From NCBI RefSeq assembly GCF_032854445.1, contig NW_027018047.1, positions 40,235-104,234 on the forward strand: a stretch of DNA of 64,000 nt. The letters are read 5' to 3'. The position numbers and the translations under genes were made by a program. Origin of the DNA: Liolophura sinensis. Lineage: Eukaryota; Mollusca; Polyplacophora; Chitonida; Chitonidae. The notes beneath the pieces are model-generated. The model ran no database searches. It saw nothing but the letters and a program-made list of their open reading frames with translations, and was not told where the DNA came from. The stretch's first letter is position 1. Every line of letters starts with the position of its first letter. Positions 34,701-49,200 of the stretch are shown here, in pieces.

Positions 34701-37470
34701 TTTGCATCATTCAATTTCTCGTGACAAAATACGTCGGATTAGCCTCTTACCAGCAGCTCTGGAACAGATTTTCCCACTTTTGCATTTTTGCCTGGTCTTT
34801 TTGTTATTGAAACCGGCTACACTGTAACTCTGTACAATCGCGACTGGTCATTACTATATTCAACTTTTGACTATAAGTTATGTGCCCTTCGGTAGCCCAG
34901 AAGACCTGAAATCTTTGGGCCAAGCCCATTTAATTCACCCAGCAATTGCCTTACTTCTAATTGCAAGACAATCTCAATGTCTTTATCTACGTGTAGAAAA
35001 AGCACACCATTTGTACGTGAAAAACACAAGGTACTTGATACAGTCTGCTGTAAAAAGTACAACTGAACACTGACCCACTTCAGTAAGGTGCCAAAAGATG
35101 CGGAATTGAGCCAGGCATCGGCAGCTGTTGAAAAATTGCAAATTTCCCTGGTTTCCATGGAGTAAGAGCCGTTGCTGGGCACGTGATTATGACATAAATG
35201 ATCATTCAATTGTCGCTACAGCCAAAAGTATTGGTCGGAGAGAAACGCGGTTTGCACCATTCGATTTCTCGTAACAAAATACGTCGGAATTAGCCACTTA
35301 CCAGCAGCACTGGAACAGGTTTTTCCACTTTTGCATTTTTGCCTGGTCTTTTTGTTGATTGAAATCGGCTACACTGTACTCTGTACAATCGCGACTGGTC
35401 ATTACTATATTCAACTTTTGACTATAAGTTATGTGCCCTTCGGTATCCCAGAAGACCTGAAATCTTTGGGGCTCAGCCCATTTAACTCACCCAGCAATTG
35501 CCTTACTTCTAAGTGCAAGACAATCTCAATGTCTTTATCTACGTGTAGAAAAACCACACCATTTGTACATAAAAAACACAAGGTACTTGATACAGTCTGC
35601 TGTAAAAAGTACAACTGAACACTGACCCACATTTATAAGGTGCCAAAAGATGCGGAATTGGGCCAGGTATCGGCAGCTGTTGAAAAATTGCAAATTTCCC
35701 TGGTTTCCATGGAGTAAGAGCCGTTGCTGTGCACGTGATTTTGGGCATAAATGATCATTCAATTGTCGCTACAGCCAAAAGTATTGGTCGGAGAGCAACG
35801 CGGATTGCACCATTCGATTTCTCGTCACAAAATACGTCGGATTAGCCTCTCTTACCAGCAGCACTGGAACAAATTTTCCACCTTTTGCATTTTTGCCTGG
35901 TTTTTTGTTAATTGAAATCGGCTACAATGTACTCTGTACAATCGCGACTGGTCATTACTATATTCAACTTTTGACTATAAGTTATGTGCCCTTCGGTAGC
36001 CCAGAAGACCTGAAATCTTTGGCCAAGCCCATTTAACTCACCCAGCAATTGTCTTACTTCCTAAGTCCAAGACAATCTCAATGTCTTTATCTACGTGTAG
36101 AAAAAACCAGACCATTTGTACATAAAAAACACAAGGTACTTGATACAGTCTGCTGTAAAGAGTACAACTAAACACTGACCCACATTTATAAGGTGCCAAA
36201 ATTATAAGGTGCCAAAAGATGCGGGAATTGGGCCAGGCATCGGCAGCTGTTAAAAAAATTGCAAATATCCCTGGTTTCCATGGAGTAAGAGCCGTTGCTG
36301 TGCACGTGATTATAACATCAATGATCATTGAAATAGTCGCTACAGCCAAAAGTATTGGTCGGGGAGCAACGCGGTTTGCACATTCGATTTCTCTTCACAA
36401 AATACGTCGGATTAGCCTCTTACCAGCAGCACTGGAACAAATTTTCCACCTTTTGCAATTTTGCCTGGTTTTTTGTTAATTGAATCGGCTACACTGTACT
36501 CTGTACAATCGCGACTGGTCATTACTATATTCAACTTTTGACTATAAGTTATGTGCCCTTCGGTAGCCCAGAAGACCTGAAATCTTTCGGCTAAGCCCAT
36601 TTAACTCACCCAGCAATTGCCTTACTTTCTTATTTCTAAGTCCAAGACAATCTCAATGTCTTTATCTACGTGTAGAAAAAGCACACCATTTGTACGTGAA
36701 AAACACAAGGTACTTGATACAGTCTGCTGTAAAAAGTACAACTGACCAAACACCCACTTCAGTAAGGTGCCAAAAGATGCGGAATTGAGCCAGGCATCGG
36801 CAGCTGTTGAAAAATTGCAAATTTGCCTGGTTTCCATGGAGTAAGAGCCGTTGCTGCGCACGTGATTATGACATAAATGATCATTCAATTGTCCGCTACA
36901 GCCAAAAGTATTGGCCGGAGAGCAACGCAGTTTTGCACCATTCGATTTGTCGTCACAAAATACGTCGGATTAGCCTCTTACCAGCAGCAACTGGAACAGT
37001 TTTTCAATTTTGCATTTTTGCCTGGTCTTTTTGTTAATTGAAATCGGCTACTCTGTACTATGTACCATCACGACTGGTCATTACTATATTCAACTTTTGA
37101 CTATATGTTATGTGCCCTTCGGTAGCCCAGAAGACGTCAAATCTTTGGGCTAAGCCCATTTAACTCACCCAGCAATTGCCTTACTTTCTTATTTCTAAGT
37201 CCAAGACAATCTCAATGTCTTTATCTACGTGTAGAAAAACCACACCATTTGTACATAAAAAAACACAAGGTACTTGATACAGTCTGCTGTAAAAGTTACA
37301 ACTGATGACAGACCCAATTGAATAAGGTGCCAAAAGATGCGGGAATTTAAGCCAGGTATCGGCAGCTGTTGAAAAATTGCAAATTTCCCTGGTTTCCATG
37401 GAGTAAGAGCCGTTGTTGTGCACGTGATTATGACATAAATGATCAATCAATTTTCACTACAGCCAAAAGT
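31713..37470. repeat. Large duplicated block Q, copy 1 (noisy)
   Basis: Monomers start at 31849, 32400, 32947, 33497, 34048, 34598, 35149, 35701, 36272, 36828 and 37390. They match one for one the monomers of 40692-46201, at an offset drifting from 8843 to 8811 bp. Shared rare marks include GGCCTCGGAAGCTG, TTGTAACCGGC, GTCTCAAAATACG, GCAGAAATAGGCCAGG, CTTCTAATTGCAAG, GATTTTGG and CATTGAA(A)TAGTCGC. This copy has about 36 small length differences absent from the other copy, mostly gains in short homopolymers. Summing them between 31849 and 37390 gives a net 32 bp, exactly the length difference between the copies. Confidence 0.85.
36186..36217. repeat. 16-bp tandem duplication inside a monomer
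   Basis: TTATAAGGTGCCAAAA occurs twice in direct succession, making this the longest monomer in the window (571 bp, from 35701). The matching monomer at 44535 has a single copy, and I saw no other monomer with it. It lies in the noisy Q copy, so it could be an assembly fault or a real replication-slippage event. Confidence 0.8.
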
Positions 37471-40400
37471 ATTGGTCGGAGAGCAACACGGTTTGCACCA
37501 TTCGATTTGTCGTCACAAAATACGTCGGATTAGCCTCTTACCAGCAGCACTGGAACAATTTTTCCACTTTTGCATTTTTGCCTGGTCTTTTTGTTAATTG
37601 AAACTGGCTACACTGTACTCTGTACAATCGCGACTGGTCATTACTATATTCAACTTTTGACAATAAGTTATGTGCCCTTTGGTAGCCCGGAAGACCTGAA
37701 ATCTTTGGGACAAGCCCATTTAACTCACCCAGCAATTGTCTTACTTCTAAGTCCAAGACAATCTCAATGTCTTTATCTACGTGTAGAAAAACCACACCAT
37801 TTGTACATAAAAAACACAAGGTACTTTATACAGTCTGCTGTAAAAAGTACAACTGAACACTGACCCACTTCAGTAAGGTGCCAAAAGATGCGGAATTGAG
37901 CCAGGCATCGGCAGCTGTTGAAAAATTGCAAATTTCCCTGGTTTCCATGGAGTAAGAGCCGTTGCTACGCATGTGATTATGACATAAATGATCATTCAAT
38001 TGTCGCTACAGCCAAAAGTATTGGTCGGAGAGCAACGCGGATTGCACCATTCGATTTCTCGTCACAAAATACGTCGGATTAGCCTCTTACTAGTAGCACT
38101 GGAACAGTTTTTCCACTTTTGCATTTTTGCCTGGTCTTTTTGTTGATTGAAATCGGCTACACTGTACTCTGTACAATCGCGACTGGTCATTACTATATTC
38201 AACTTTTGACTATAAGTTATGTGCTCTTCGGTAGCCCAGAAGACCTGAAATCTTTGGGCCAAGCCCATTTAACTCACCCAGCAACTGTCTTACTTCTAAG
38301 TCCAAGACAATCTCAATGTCTTTATCTACGTGTAGAAAAACCACACCATTTGTACATAAAAAACACAAGGTACTTGATACAGTCTGCTGTAAAAAGTACA
38401 ACTGACCACAGACCCACATGAATAAGGTGCCAAAAGATGCGGAATTGAGCCAGGTATCGGCAGCTGTTGAAAAATTGCAAATTTCCCTGGTTTCCATGGA
38501 GTAAGAGCCGTTGTTGTGCACGTGATTATGACATAAATGATTATTCAATTGTCGCTACAGCCAAAAGTATTAATCGGAGAGCAACGCGGATTGCACCATT
38601 CGATTTCTCGTCACAAAATACGTCGGATTAGCCTCTTACCAGCAGCACTGGAACAGTTTTTCCACTTTTGCATTTTTGCCTGGTCTTTTTGTTAATTGAA
38701 ACCGGCTACACTGTACTCTGTACAATCGCGACTGGTCATTACTATATTCAACTTTTGACTATAAGTTATGTGCCCTTCGGTAGCCCAGAAGACGTCAAAT
38801 CTTTCGGCTAAGCCCATTTAACTCACCCAGCAATTGTCTTACTTCTAAGTGCAAGACAATCTCAATGTCTTTATCTACGTGTAGAAAAACCACACCATTT
38901 GTACGTGAAAAACACAAGGTACTTGATACAGTCTGCTGTAAAAAGTACAACTGAACACTGACCCACTTCAGTAAGGTGCCAAAAGATGCGGAATTGAGCC
39001 AGGCATCGGCAGCTGTTGAAAAATTGCAAATTTCCCTGGTTTCCATGGAGTAAGAGCCGTTGCTGGGCACGTGATTATGACATAAATGATCATTCAATTG
39101 TCACTACAGCCAACAGTATTGGTCGGAGAACAACGCGGTTTTGCACCATTCAATTTCTCGTCACAAAATACGTCGGATTAGCCTCTTACCAGCAGCTCTG
39201 GAACAGATTTTCCACTTTTGCATTTTTGCCTGGTCTTTTTGTTAATTGAAACCGGCTACACTGTACTCTGTACAATCGCGACTGGTCATTACTATATTCA
39301 ACTTTTGACTATAAGTTATGTGCCCTTCGGTAGCCCAGAAGACCTGAAATCTTTGGGCTAAGCCCTTTCAACTTACCCAGCAATTGCCTTACTTTCTTAT
39401 TTCTAGGTCCAAGACAATCTCAATGTCTTTATCTACGTGTAGAAAAAGCACACCATTTGTACGTGAAAACACAAGGTACTTGATACAGTCTGCTGTAAAA
39501 AGTACAACTGACCACAGACCCACTTCAGGAAGGTGCCAAAGGATGCGGAATTGGGCCAGGCATCGGCAGCTGTTTAAAAATTGCAAATTTCCCTGGTTTT
39601 CATGGAGTAAGAGCCGTTGCTGGGCACATGATTATGACATAAATGATCATTCAATTGTCGCTACAGCCAAAAGTATTGGTCGGAGAGCAACGCAATTTGC
39701 ACCATTCGATTTGTCGTCACAAAATACGTCGGATTAGCCTCTTACCAGCAGCACTGGAACAATTTTTCCAATTTTGCATTTTTGCCTGGTCTTTTTGTTA
39801 ATTGAAATCGGCTACACTGTACTATGTACCATCGCGACTGGTCATTACTATATTCAACTTTTGACTATATGTTATGTGCCCTTCGGTAGCCCAGAAGACG
39901 TCAAATCTTTCGGCTAAGCCCATTTAACTCACCCAGCAATTGTCTTACTTCTAAGTCCAAGACAATCTCAATGTCTTTATCTACGTGTAGAAAAACCACA
40001 CCATTTGTACATAAAAAACACAAGGTACTTGATACAGTCTGCTGTAAAAAGTACAACTGACCACAGACCCACATGAATAAGGTGCCAAAAGATGCGGAAT
40101 TGAGGCAGGCATCGGCAGCTGTTGAAAAATTGCAAATTTCCCTGGTTTCCATGGAGTAAGAGCCGTTGCTACGCACGTGATTATGACATAAATGATCATT
40201 CAATTGTCGCTACAGCCAAAAGTATTGGTCGGAGAGCAACGCGGATTGCACCATTCGATTTCTCGTCACAAAATACGTCGGATTAGCCTCTTACTAGTAG
40301 CACTGGAACAGCTATTCCACTTTTGCATTTTCGCCTGGTCTTTTTGTTAATTGAAACCGGCTACACTGTACTCTGTACAATCGCGACTGGTCATTACTAT

Positions 40401-40555
40401 ATTCAACTTTTGACTAAAAGTTATGTGCCCTTCGGTAGCCCAGAAGACCTGAAATCTTTGGGCCAAGCCCATTTAACTCACCCAGCAATTGTCTTACTTC
40501 TAAGTCCAAGACAATCTCAATGTCTTTATCTACGTGTAGAAAAACCACACCATTT
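37471..40555. repeat. Mosaic linker between the two Q blocks
   Basis: Monomers start at 37939, 38488, 39037, 39594 and 40143. Up to about 38440 it matches 8870-9840 (offset 28603; shared CCCTTTGGTAG, GGGACAAGCCC, GTGCTCTTCGG). From about 39390 to 39930 it matches 53140-53680 at offset 13750 (shared 8-bp insertion with CTAGGTCC, and TGGTTTTCATGG). Its last monomer carries the h mark CTAAAAGTTATG near 40410. So it is built from segments whose closest relatives lie in three distant places. Confidence 0.65.
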
Positions 40556-43500
40556 GTACATAAAAAACACAAGGTACTTGATACAGTCTGCTGTAAAAAG
40601 TACAACTAAACACTGACCCACATTTATAAGGTGCCAAAAGATGCGGAATTGGGCCAGGCCTCGGAAGCTGTTAAAAAATTGCAAATTTCCCTGGTTTCCA
40701 TGGAGTAAGAGCCGTTGCTGCGCACGTGATTATGACATCAATGACCATTCATTTGTCGCTACAGCCAAAAGTATTGGTCGGACAGCAACGCGGTTTGCAC
40801 CATTCGATTTGTCGTCACAAAATACGCCGGATTAGCCTCTTACCAGCAGCTCTGGAACAATTTTTCCACTTTTGCATTTTTGCTTGGTCTTTTTGTAAAT
40901 TGAAATCGGCTACACTGTACTATGTACAATCGCGACTGGTCATTACTATATTCAACTTTTGACTATATGTTATGTGCCCTTCGGTAGCCCAGAAGACGTC
41001 AAATCTTTGGGCTAAGCCCATTTAACTCACCCAGCAATTGCCTTACTTCTAAGTCCAAGACAATCTCAATGTCTTTATCTACGTGTAGAAAAAGCACACC
41101 ATTTGTACATGAAAAACACAAGGTACTTGATACAGTCTGCTGTAAAAAGTACAACTGAACACTGACCCACTTCAGTAAGGTGCCAAAAGATGCGGAATTG
41201 AGCCAGGCATCGGCAGCTGTTGAAAAATTGCAAATTTCCCTGGTTTCCATGGAGTAAGAGCCGTTGATACGCACGTGATTATGACATCAATGATCATTCA
41301 ATTGTCGCTACAGCCAAAAGTATTGGTCGGAGAGCAACGCGGATTGCACCATTCGATTTCTCGTCACAAAATACGTCGGATTAGCCTCTTACCAGCAGCA
41401 CTGGAACAGTTTTTCCACTTTTGCATTTTTGCCTGGTCTTTTTGTTAATTGTAACCGGCTACACTGTACTCTGTACAATCGCGACTGGTCATTACTATAT
41501 TCAACTTTTGACTATAAGTTATGTGCCCTTCGGTAACCCAGAAGACCTGAAATTTTTGGGCAAAGCCCATTTAACTCACCCAGCAATTGTCTTACTTCTA
41601 AGTCCAAGACAATCTCAATGTCTTTATCTACGTGTAGAAAAACCACACCATTTGTACATAAAAAACACAAGGTACTTGATACAGTCTGCTGTAAAATGTA
41701 CAACTGACCACAGACCCACATGAATAAGGTGCCAAAAGATGCGGAATTGAGGCAGGTATCGGCAGCTGTTGAAAAATTGCAAATTCGCCTGGTTTCCATG
41801 GAGTAAGAGCCGTTGCTGTGCACGTGATTATGACATAAATGATCATTCAATTGTCACTACAGACAAAAGTATTAGTCGGAGAGCAACGCGGTTTGCACCA
41901 TTCGATTTGTCGTCTCAAAATACGTCGGATTAGCCTCTTACCAGCAGCACTGGAACAATTTTTCCAATTTTGCATTTTTGCCTGGTCTTTTTGTAAATTG
42001 AAATCGGCTACACTGTACTATGTACCATCGCGACTGGTCATTACTATATTCAACTTTTGACTATATGTTATGTGCCCTTCGGTAGCCCAGAAGACGTCAA
42101 ATGTTTGGGCTAAGCCCATTTAACTCACCCAGCAATTGCCTTACTTCTAAGTCGAAGACAATCTCAATGTCTTTATCTACGTGTAGAAAAACCACACCAT
42201 TTGTACATGAAAAACACAAGGTACTTGATACAGTCTGCTGTAAAAAGTACAACTGAACACTGACCCACTTCAGTAAGGTGCCAAAAGATGCGGAATTGAG
42301 CCAGGCATCGGCAGCTGTTGAAAAATTGCAAATTTCCCTGGTTTCCATGGAGTAAGAGCCGTTGCTACGCACGTGATTATGACATAAATGATCATTCAAT
42401 TGTCGCTACAGCCAAAAGTATTGGTCGGAGAGCAACGCGGATTGCACCATTCGATTTCTCGTCACAAAATACGTCGGATTAGCCACTTACTAGTAGCACT
42501 GGAACAGTTTTTCCACTTTTGCATTTTTGCCTGGTCTTTTTGTTAATTGAAACCGGCTACAATGTACTCTGTACAATCGCGACTGGTCATTACTATATTC
42601 AACTTTTGACTATAAGTTATGTGCCCTTCGGTAGCCCAGAAGACCTGAAATCTTTCGGCTAAGCCCATTTAACTCACCCAGCAATTGCCTTACTTCTAAG
42701 TGGAAGACAATCTCAATGTCTTTATCTACGTGTAGAAAAACCACACCATTTGTACATAAAAAACACAAGGTACTTGATACAGTCTGCTGTAAAAAGTACA
42801 ACTAAAGACTGACCCACATTTATAAGGTGCCAAAAGATGCAGAAATAGGCCAGGCATCGGCAGGTGTTAAAAAATTGCAAATATCCCTGGTTTCCATGGA
42901 GTAAGAGCCGTTGCTACGCACTTGATTATGACATAAATGATCATTGAATTGTCGCTACAGCCAAAAGTATTGGTCGGAGAGCAACGCGGTTTGCACCATT
43001 CGATTTCTCGTCACAAAATACGTCGGATTAGCCTCTTACCAGCAGCACTGGAACAGTTTTTCCACTTTTGCATTTTTGCCTGGTCTTTTTGTTAATTGAA
43101 ATCGGCTACACTGTACTCTGTACAATCGCGACTGGTCATTACTATATTCAACTTTTGACTATAAGTTATGTGCCCTTCGGTAGCCCAGAAGACGTCAAAT
43201 CTTTCGGCTAAGCACATTTAACTCACCCAGCAATTGTCTTACTTCTAAGTGCAAGACAATCTCAATGTCTTTATCTACGTGTAGAAAAACCACACCATTT
43301 GTACGTGAAAAACACAAGGTACTTGATACAGTCTGCTGTAAAAAGTACAACTGAACACTGACCCACTTCAATAAGGTGCCAAAAGATGCGGAATTGAGCC
43401 AGGCATCGGCAGCTGTTGAAAAATTGCAAATTTCCCTGGTTTCCATGGAGTAAGAGCCGTTGCTGGGCACGTGATTGTGACATAAATGATCATTCAATTG

Positions 43501-46282
43501 TCACTACAGCCAAAAGTATTGGTCGGAGAACAACGCGGTTTGCATCATTCAATTTCTCGTGACAAAATACGTCGGATTAGCCTCTTACCAGCAGCTCTGG
43601 AACAGATTTTCCACTTTTGCATTTTTGCCTGGTCTTTTTGTTAATTGAAACCGGCTACACTGTACTCTGTACAATCGCGACTGGTCATTACTATATTCAA
43701 CTTTTGACTATAAGTTATGTGCCCTTCGGTAGCCCAGAAGACCTGAAATCTTTGGGCCAAGCCCATTTAATTCACCCAGCAATTGCCTTACTTCTAATTG
43801 CAAGACAATCTCAATGTCTTTATCTACGTGTAGAAAAAGCACACCATTTGTACGTGAAAAACACAAGGTACTTGATACAGTCTGCTGTAAAAAGTACAAC
43901 TGAACACTGACCCACTTCAGTAAGGTGCCAAAAGATGCGGAATTGAGCCAGGCATCGGCAGCTGTTGAAAAATTGCAAATTTCCCTGGTTTCCATGGAGT
44001 AAGAGCCGTTGCTGGGCACGTGATTATGACATAAATGATCATTCAATTGTCGCTACAGCCAAAAGTATTGGTCGGAGAGAAACGCGGTTTGCACCATTCG
44101 ATTTCTCGTAACAAAATACGTCGGATTAGCCACTTACCAGCAGCACTGGAACAGTTTTTCCACTTTTGCATTTTTGCCTGGTCTTTTTGTTGATTGAAAT
44201 CGGCTACACTGTACTCTGTACAATCGCGACTGGTCATTACTATATTCAACTTTTGACTATAAGTTATGTGCCCTTCGGTATCCCAGAAGACCTGAAATCT
44301 TTGGGCTCAGCCCATTTAACTCACCCAGCAATTGCCTTACTTCTAAGTGCAAGACAATCTCAATGTCTTTATCTACGTGTAGAAAAACCACACCATTTGT
44401 ACATAAAAAACACAAGGTACTTGATACAGTCTGCTGTAAAAAGTACAACTGAACACTGACCCACATTTATAAGGTGCCAAAAGATGCGGAATTGGGCCAG
44501 GTATCGGCAGCTGTTGAAAAATTGCAAATTTCCCTGGTTTCCATGGAGTAAGAGCCGTTGCTGTGCACGTGATTTTGGCATAAATGATCATTCAATTGTC
44601 GCTACAGCCAAAAGTATTGGTCGGAGAGCAACGCGGATTGCACCATTCGATTTCTCGTCACAAAATACGTCGGATTAGCCTCTTACCAGCAGCACTGGAA
44701 CAAATTTTCCACCTTTTGCATTTTTGCCTGGTTTTTTGTTAATTGAAATCGGCTACAATGTACTCTGTACAATCGCGACTGGTCATTACTATATTCAACT
44801 TTTGACTATAAGTTATGTGCCCTTCGGTAGCCCAGAAGACCTGAAATCTTTGGGCCAAGCCCATTTAACTCACCCAGCAATTGTCTTACTTCTAAGTCCA
44901 AGACAATCTCAATGTCTTTATCTACGTGTAGAAAAACCAGACCATTTGTACATAAAAAACACAAGGTACTTGATACAGTCTGCTGTAAAGAGTACAACTA
45001 AACACTGACCCACATTTATAAGGTGCCAAAAGATGCGGAATTGGGCCAGGCATCGGCAGCTGTTAAAAAAATTGCAAATATCCCTGGTTTCCATGGAGTA
45101 AGAGCCGTTGCTGTGCACGTGATTATAACATCAATGATCATTGAATAGTCGCTACAGCCAAAAGTATTGGTCGGAGAGCAACGCGGTTTGCACCATTCGA
45201 TTTCTCTTCACAAAATACGTCGGATTAGCCTCTTACCAGCAGCACTGGAACAAATTTTCCACCTTTTGCAATTTTGCCTGGTTTTTTGTTAATTGAAATC
45301 GGCTACACTGTACTCTGTACAATCGCGACTGGTCATTACTATATTCAACTTTTGACTATAAGTTATGTGCCCTTCGGTAGCCCAGAAGACCTGAAATCTT
45401 TCGGCTAAGCCCATTTAACTCACCCAGCAATTGCCTTACTTTCTTATTTCTAAGTCCAAGACAATCTCAATGTCTTTATCTACGTGTAGAAAAAGCACAC
45501 CATTTGTACGTGAAAAACACAAGGTACTTGATACAGTCTGCTGTAAAAAGTACAACTGACCAAACACCCACTTCAGTAAGGTGCCAAAAGATGCGGAATT
45601 GAGCCAGGCATCGGCAGCTGTTGAAAAATTGCAAATTTGCCTGGTTTCCATGGAGTAAGAGCCGTTGCTGCGCACGTGATTATGACATAAATGATCATTC
45701 AATTGTCGCTACAGCCAAAAGTATTGGCCGGAGAGCAACGCAGTTTGCACCATTCGATTTGTCGTCACAAAATACGTCGGATTAGCCTCTTACCAGCAGC
45801 ACTGGAACAGTTTTTCCAATTTTGCATTTTTGCCTGGTCTTTTTGTTAATTGAAATCGGCTACTCTGTACTATGTACCATCACGACTGGTCATTACTATA
45901 TTCAACTTTTGACTATATGTTATGTGCCCTTCGGTAGCCCAGAAGACGTCAAATCTTTGGGCTAAGCCCATTTAACTCACCCAGCAATTGCCTTACTTTC
46001 TTATTTCTAAGTCCAAGACAATCTCAATGTCTTTATCTACGTGTAGAAAAACCACACCATTTGTACATAAAAAAACACAAGGTACTTGATACAGTCTGCT
46101 GTAAAAGTTACAACTGATGACAGACCCAATTGAATAAGGTGCCAAAAGATGCGGAATTTAAGCCAGGTATCGGCAGCTGTTGAAAAATTGCAAATTTCCC
46201 TGGTTTCCATGGAGTAAGAGCCGTTGTTGTGCACGTGATTATGACATAAATGATCATTCAATTTTCACTACAGCCAAAAGTA
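40556..46282. repeat. Large duplicated block Q, copy 2 (clean)
   Basis: Monomers start at 40692, 41241, 41790, 42339, 42888, 43437, 43986, 44535, 45085, 45642 and 46201. Lengths are mostly 549 bp; exceptions are subtype features (8-bp insertions near 45440 and 45996). At every small length difference from 31713-37470 that I checked, this copy has the base count found in the rest of the array. Parts recur elsewhere: 41421-42680 at 19398-20660, and about 44.7-45.4 kb at 52.4-53.1 kb. Confidence 0.85.
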
Positions 46283-49200
46283 TTGGTCGGAGAGCAACGC
46301 GGATTGCACCATTCGATTTCTCGTCACAAAATACGTCGGATTAGCCTCTTACCAGCAGCACTGGAACAGTTTTTCCACTTTTGCATTTTTGCCTGGTCTT
46401 TTTGTTAATTGAAACCGGCTACACTGTACTCTGTACAATCGCGACTGGTCATTACTATATTCAACTTTTGACTATAAGTTATGTGCCCTTCGGTAGCCCA
46501 GAAGACCTGAAATCTTTTGGCCAAGCCCATTTAACTCACCCAGCAATTGTCTTACTTCTAAGTCCAAGACAATCTCAATGTCTTTATCTACGTGTAGAAA
46601 AACCACACCATTTGTACATAAAAAACACAAGGTACTTGATACAGTCTGCTGTAAAAAGTACAACTGACCACAGACCCACATGAATAAGGTGCCAAAAGAT
46701 GCGGAATTGAGGCAGGTATCAGCAGCTGTTGAAAAATTGCAAATTTCCCTGGTTTCCATGGAGTAAGAGCCGTTGTTGTGCACGTGATTATGACATAAAT
46801 GATTATTCAATTGTCGCTACAGCCAAAAGTATTGGTCGGAGAGCAACGCGGATTGCACCATTCGATTTCTCGTCACAAAATACGTCGGATTAGCCTCTTA
46901 CCAGCAGCTCTGGAACAGTTTTTCCACTTTTGCATTTTTGCCTGGTCTTTTTGTTAATTGAAATCGGCTACACTGTACTCTGTACAATCGCGACTGGTCA
47001 TTACTATATTCAACTTTTGACTATAAGTTATGTGCCCTTCGGTAGCCCAGAAGACGTCAAATCTTTGGGCCAAGCCCATTTAACTCACCCAGCAATTGTC
47101 TTACTTCTAAGTGCAAGACAATCTAAATGTCTTTATCTACGTGTAGAAAAACCACACCATTTGTATATAAAAAACACAAGGTACTTGATACAGTCTGCTG
47201 TAAAAAGTACAACTGACCACAGACCCACATGAATAAGGTGCCAAAAGATGCGGAATTGAGCCAGGTATCGGTAGCTGTTGAAAAATTGCAAATTTCCCTG
47301 GTTTCCATGGAGTAAGAGCCGTTGCTGTGCACGTGATTATGACATAAATGATCATTCAATTGTCACTACAGCCAAAAGTATTGGTCGGACAGCAACGCGG
47401 TTTGCACCATTCGATTTTTCGTCACAAAATACGTCGGATTAGCCTCTTACTAGTAGCACTGAAACAGTTTTTCCACTTTTGCATTTTTGCCTGGTCTTTT
47501 TGTTAATTGAAATCGGCTACACTGTACTCTGTACAATCGCGACTGGTCATTACTATATTCAACTTTTGACTATAAGTTATGTGCCCTTCGGTAGCCCAGA
47601 AGACCTGAAATCTTTGGGCTAAGCCCATTTAATTCACCCAGCAATTGCCTTACTTCTAAGTGCAAGACAATCTCAATGTCTTTATCTACGTGTAGAAAAA
47701 CCAGACCATTTGTACATGAAAAACACAAGGTACTTGATACAGTCTGCTGTAAAAAGTACAACTGAACACTGACCCACTTCAGTAAGGTGCCAAAAGATGC
47801 GGAATTGAGCCAGGCATCGGCAGCTGTTAAAAAATTGCAAATTTCCCTGGTTTCCATGGAGTAAGAGCCGTTGATACGCACGTGATTATGACATCAATGA
47901 TCATTCAATTGTCGCTACAGCCAAAAGTATTGGTCGGAGAGCAACGCGGTTTGCACCATTCGATTTCTCGTCACAAAATACGTCGGATTAGCCTCTAACT
48001 AGTAGCACTGGAACAGTTTTTCCACCTTTTGCATTTTTGCCTGGTCTTTTTGTTAATTGAAATCGGCTACACTGTACTCTGTACAATCGCGACTGGTCAT
48101 TACTATATTCAACTTTTGACTATAAGTTATGTGCCCTTCGGTAGCCCAGAAGACGTCAAATCTTTGGGCTAAGCCCATTTAACTCACCCAGCAATTGTCT
48201 TACTTCTAAGTGCAAGACAATCTCAATGTCTTTATCTACGTGTAGAAAAACCACACCATTTGTACGTGAAAAACACAAGGTACTTGATACAGTCTGCTGT
48301 AAAAAGTACAACTGAACACTGACCCACTTCAGTAAGGTGCCAAAAGATGCAGAATTGAGCCAGGCATAGGCAGCTGTTGAAAAATTGCAAATTTCACAGG
48401 TTTCCATGGAGTAAGAGCCGTTGCTGGGCACGTGATTGTGACATAAATGATCATTCAATTGTCACTACAGCCAAAAGTATTGGTCGGAGAGCAACGCGGT
48501 TTGCACCATTCGATTTCTCGTCACAAAATTCGTCGGATTAGCCTCTTACCAGCAGCACTGGAACAGTTTTTCCACTTTTGCATTTTTGCCTGGTCTTTTT
48601 GTTAATTGAAACCGGCTACACTGTACTCTGTACAATCGCGACTGGTCATTACTATATTCAACTTTTGACTATAAGTTATGTGCCCTTCGGTAGCCCAGAA
48701 GACCTGAAATCTTTTGGCCAAGCCCATTTAACTCACCCAGCAATTGTCTTACTTCTAAGTGCAAGACAATCTCAATGTCTTTATCTACGTGTAGAAAAAC
48801 CACACCATTTGTACATAAAAAACACAAGGTACTTGATACAGTCTGCTGTAAAAAGTACAACTGACCACAGACCCACATGAATAAGGTGCCAAAAGATGCG
48901 GAATTGAGGCAGGTATCAGCAGCTGTTGAAAAATTGCAAATTTCCCTGGTTTCCATGGAGTAAGAGCCGTTGTTGTGCACGTGATTATGAAATCAATGAT
49001 TATTGAATTGTCGCTACAGCCAAAAGTATTGGTCGGAGAGCAACGCGGATTGCACCATTCGATTTCTCGTCACAAAATACGTCGGATTAGCCTCTTACCA
49101 CCAGCTCTGGAACAGTTTTTCCACTTTTGCATTGTTGCCTGGTCTTTTTGTTAATTGAAATCGGCTACACTGTACTATGTACCATCGCGACTGGTCATTA

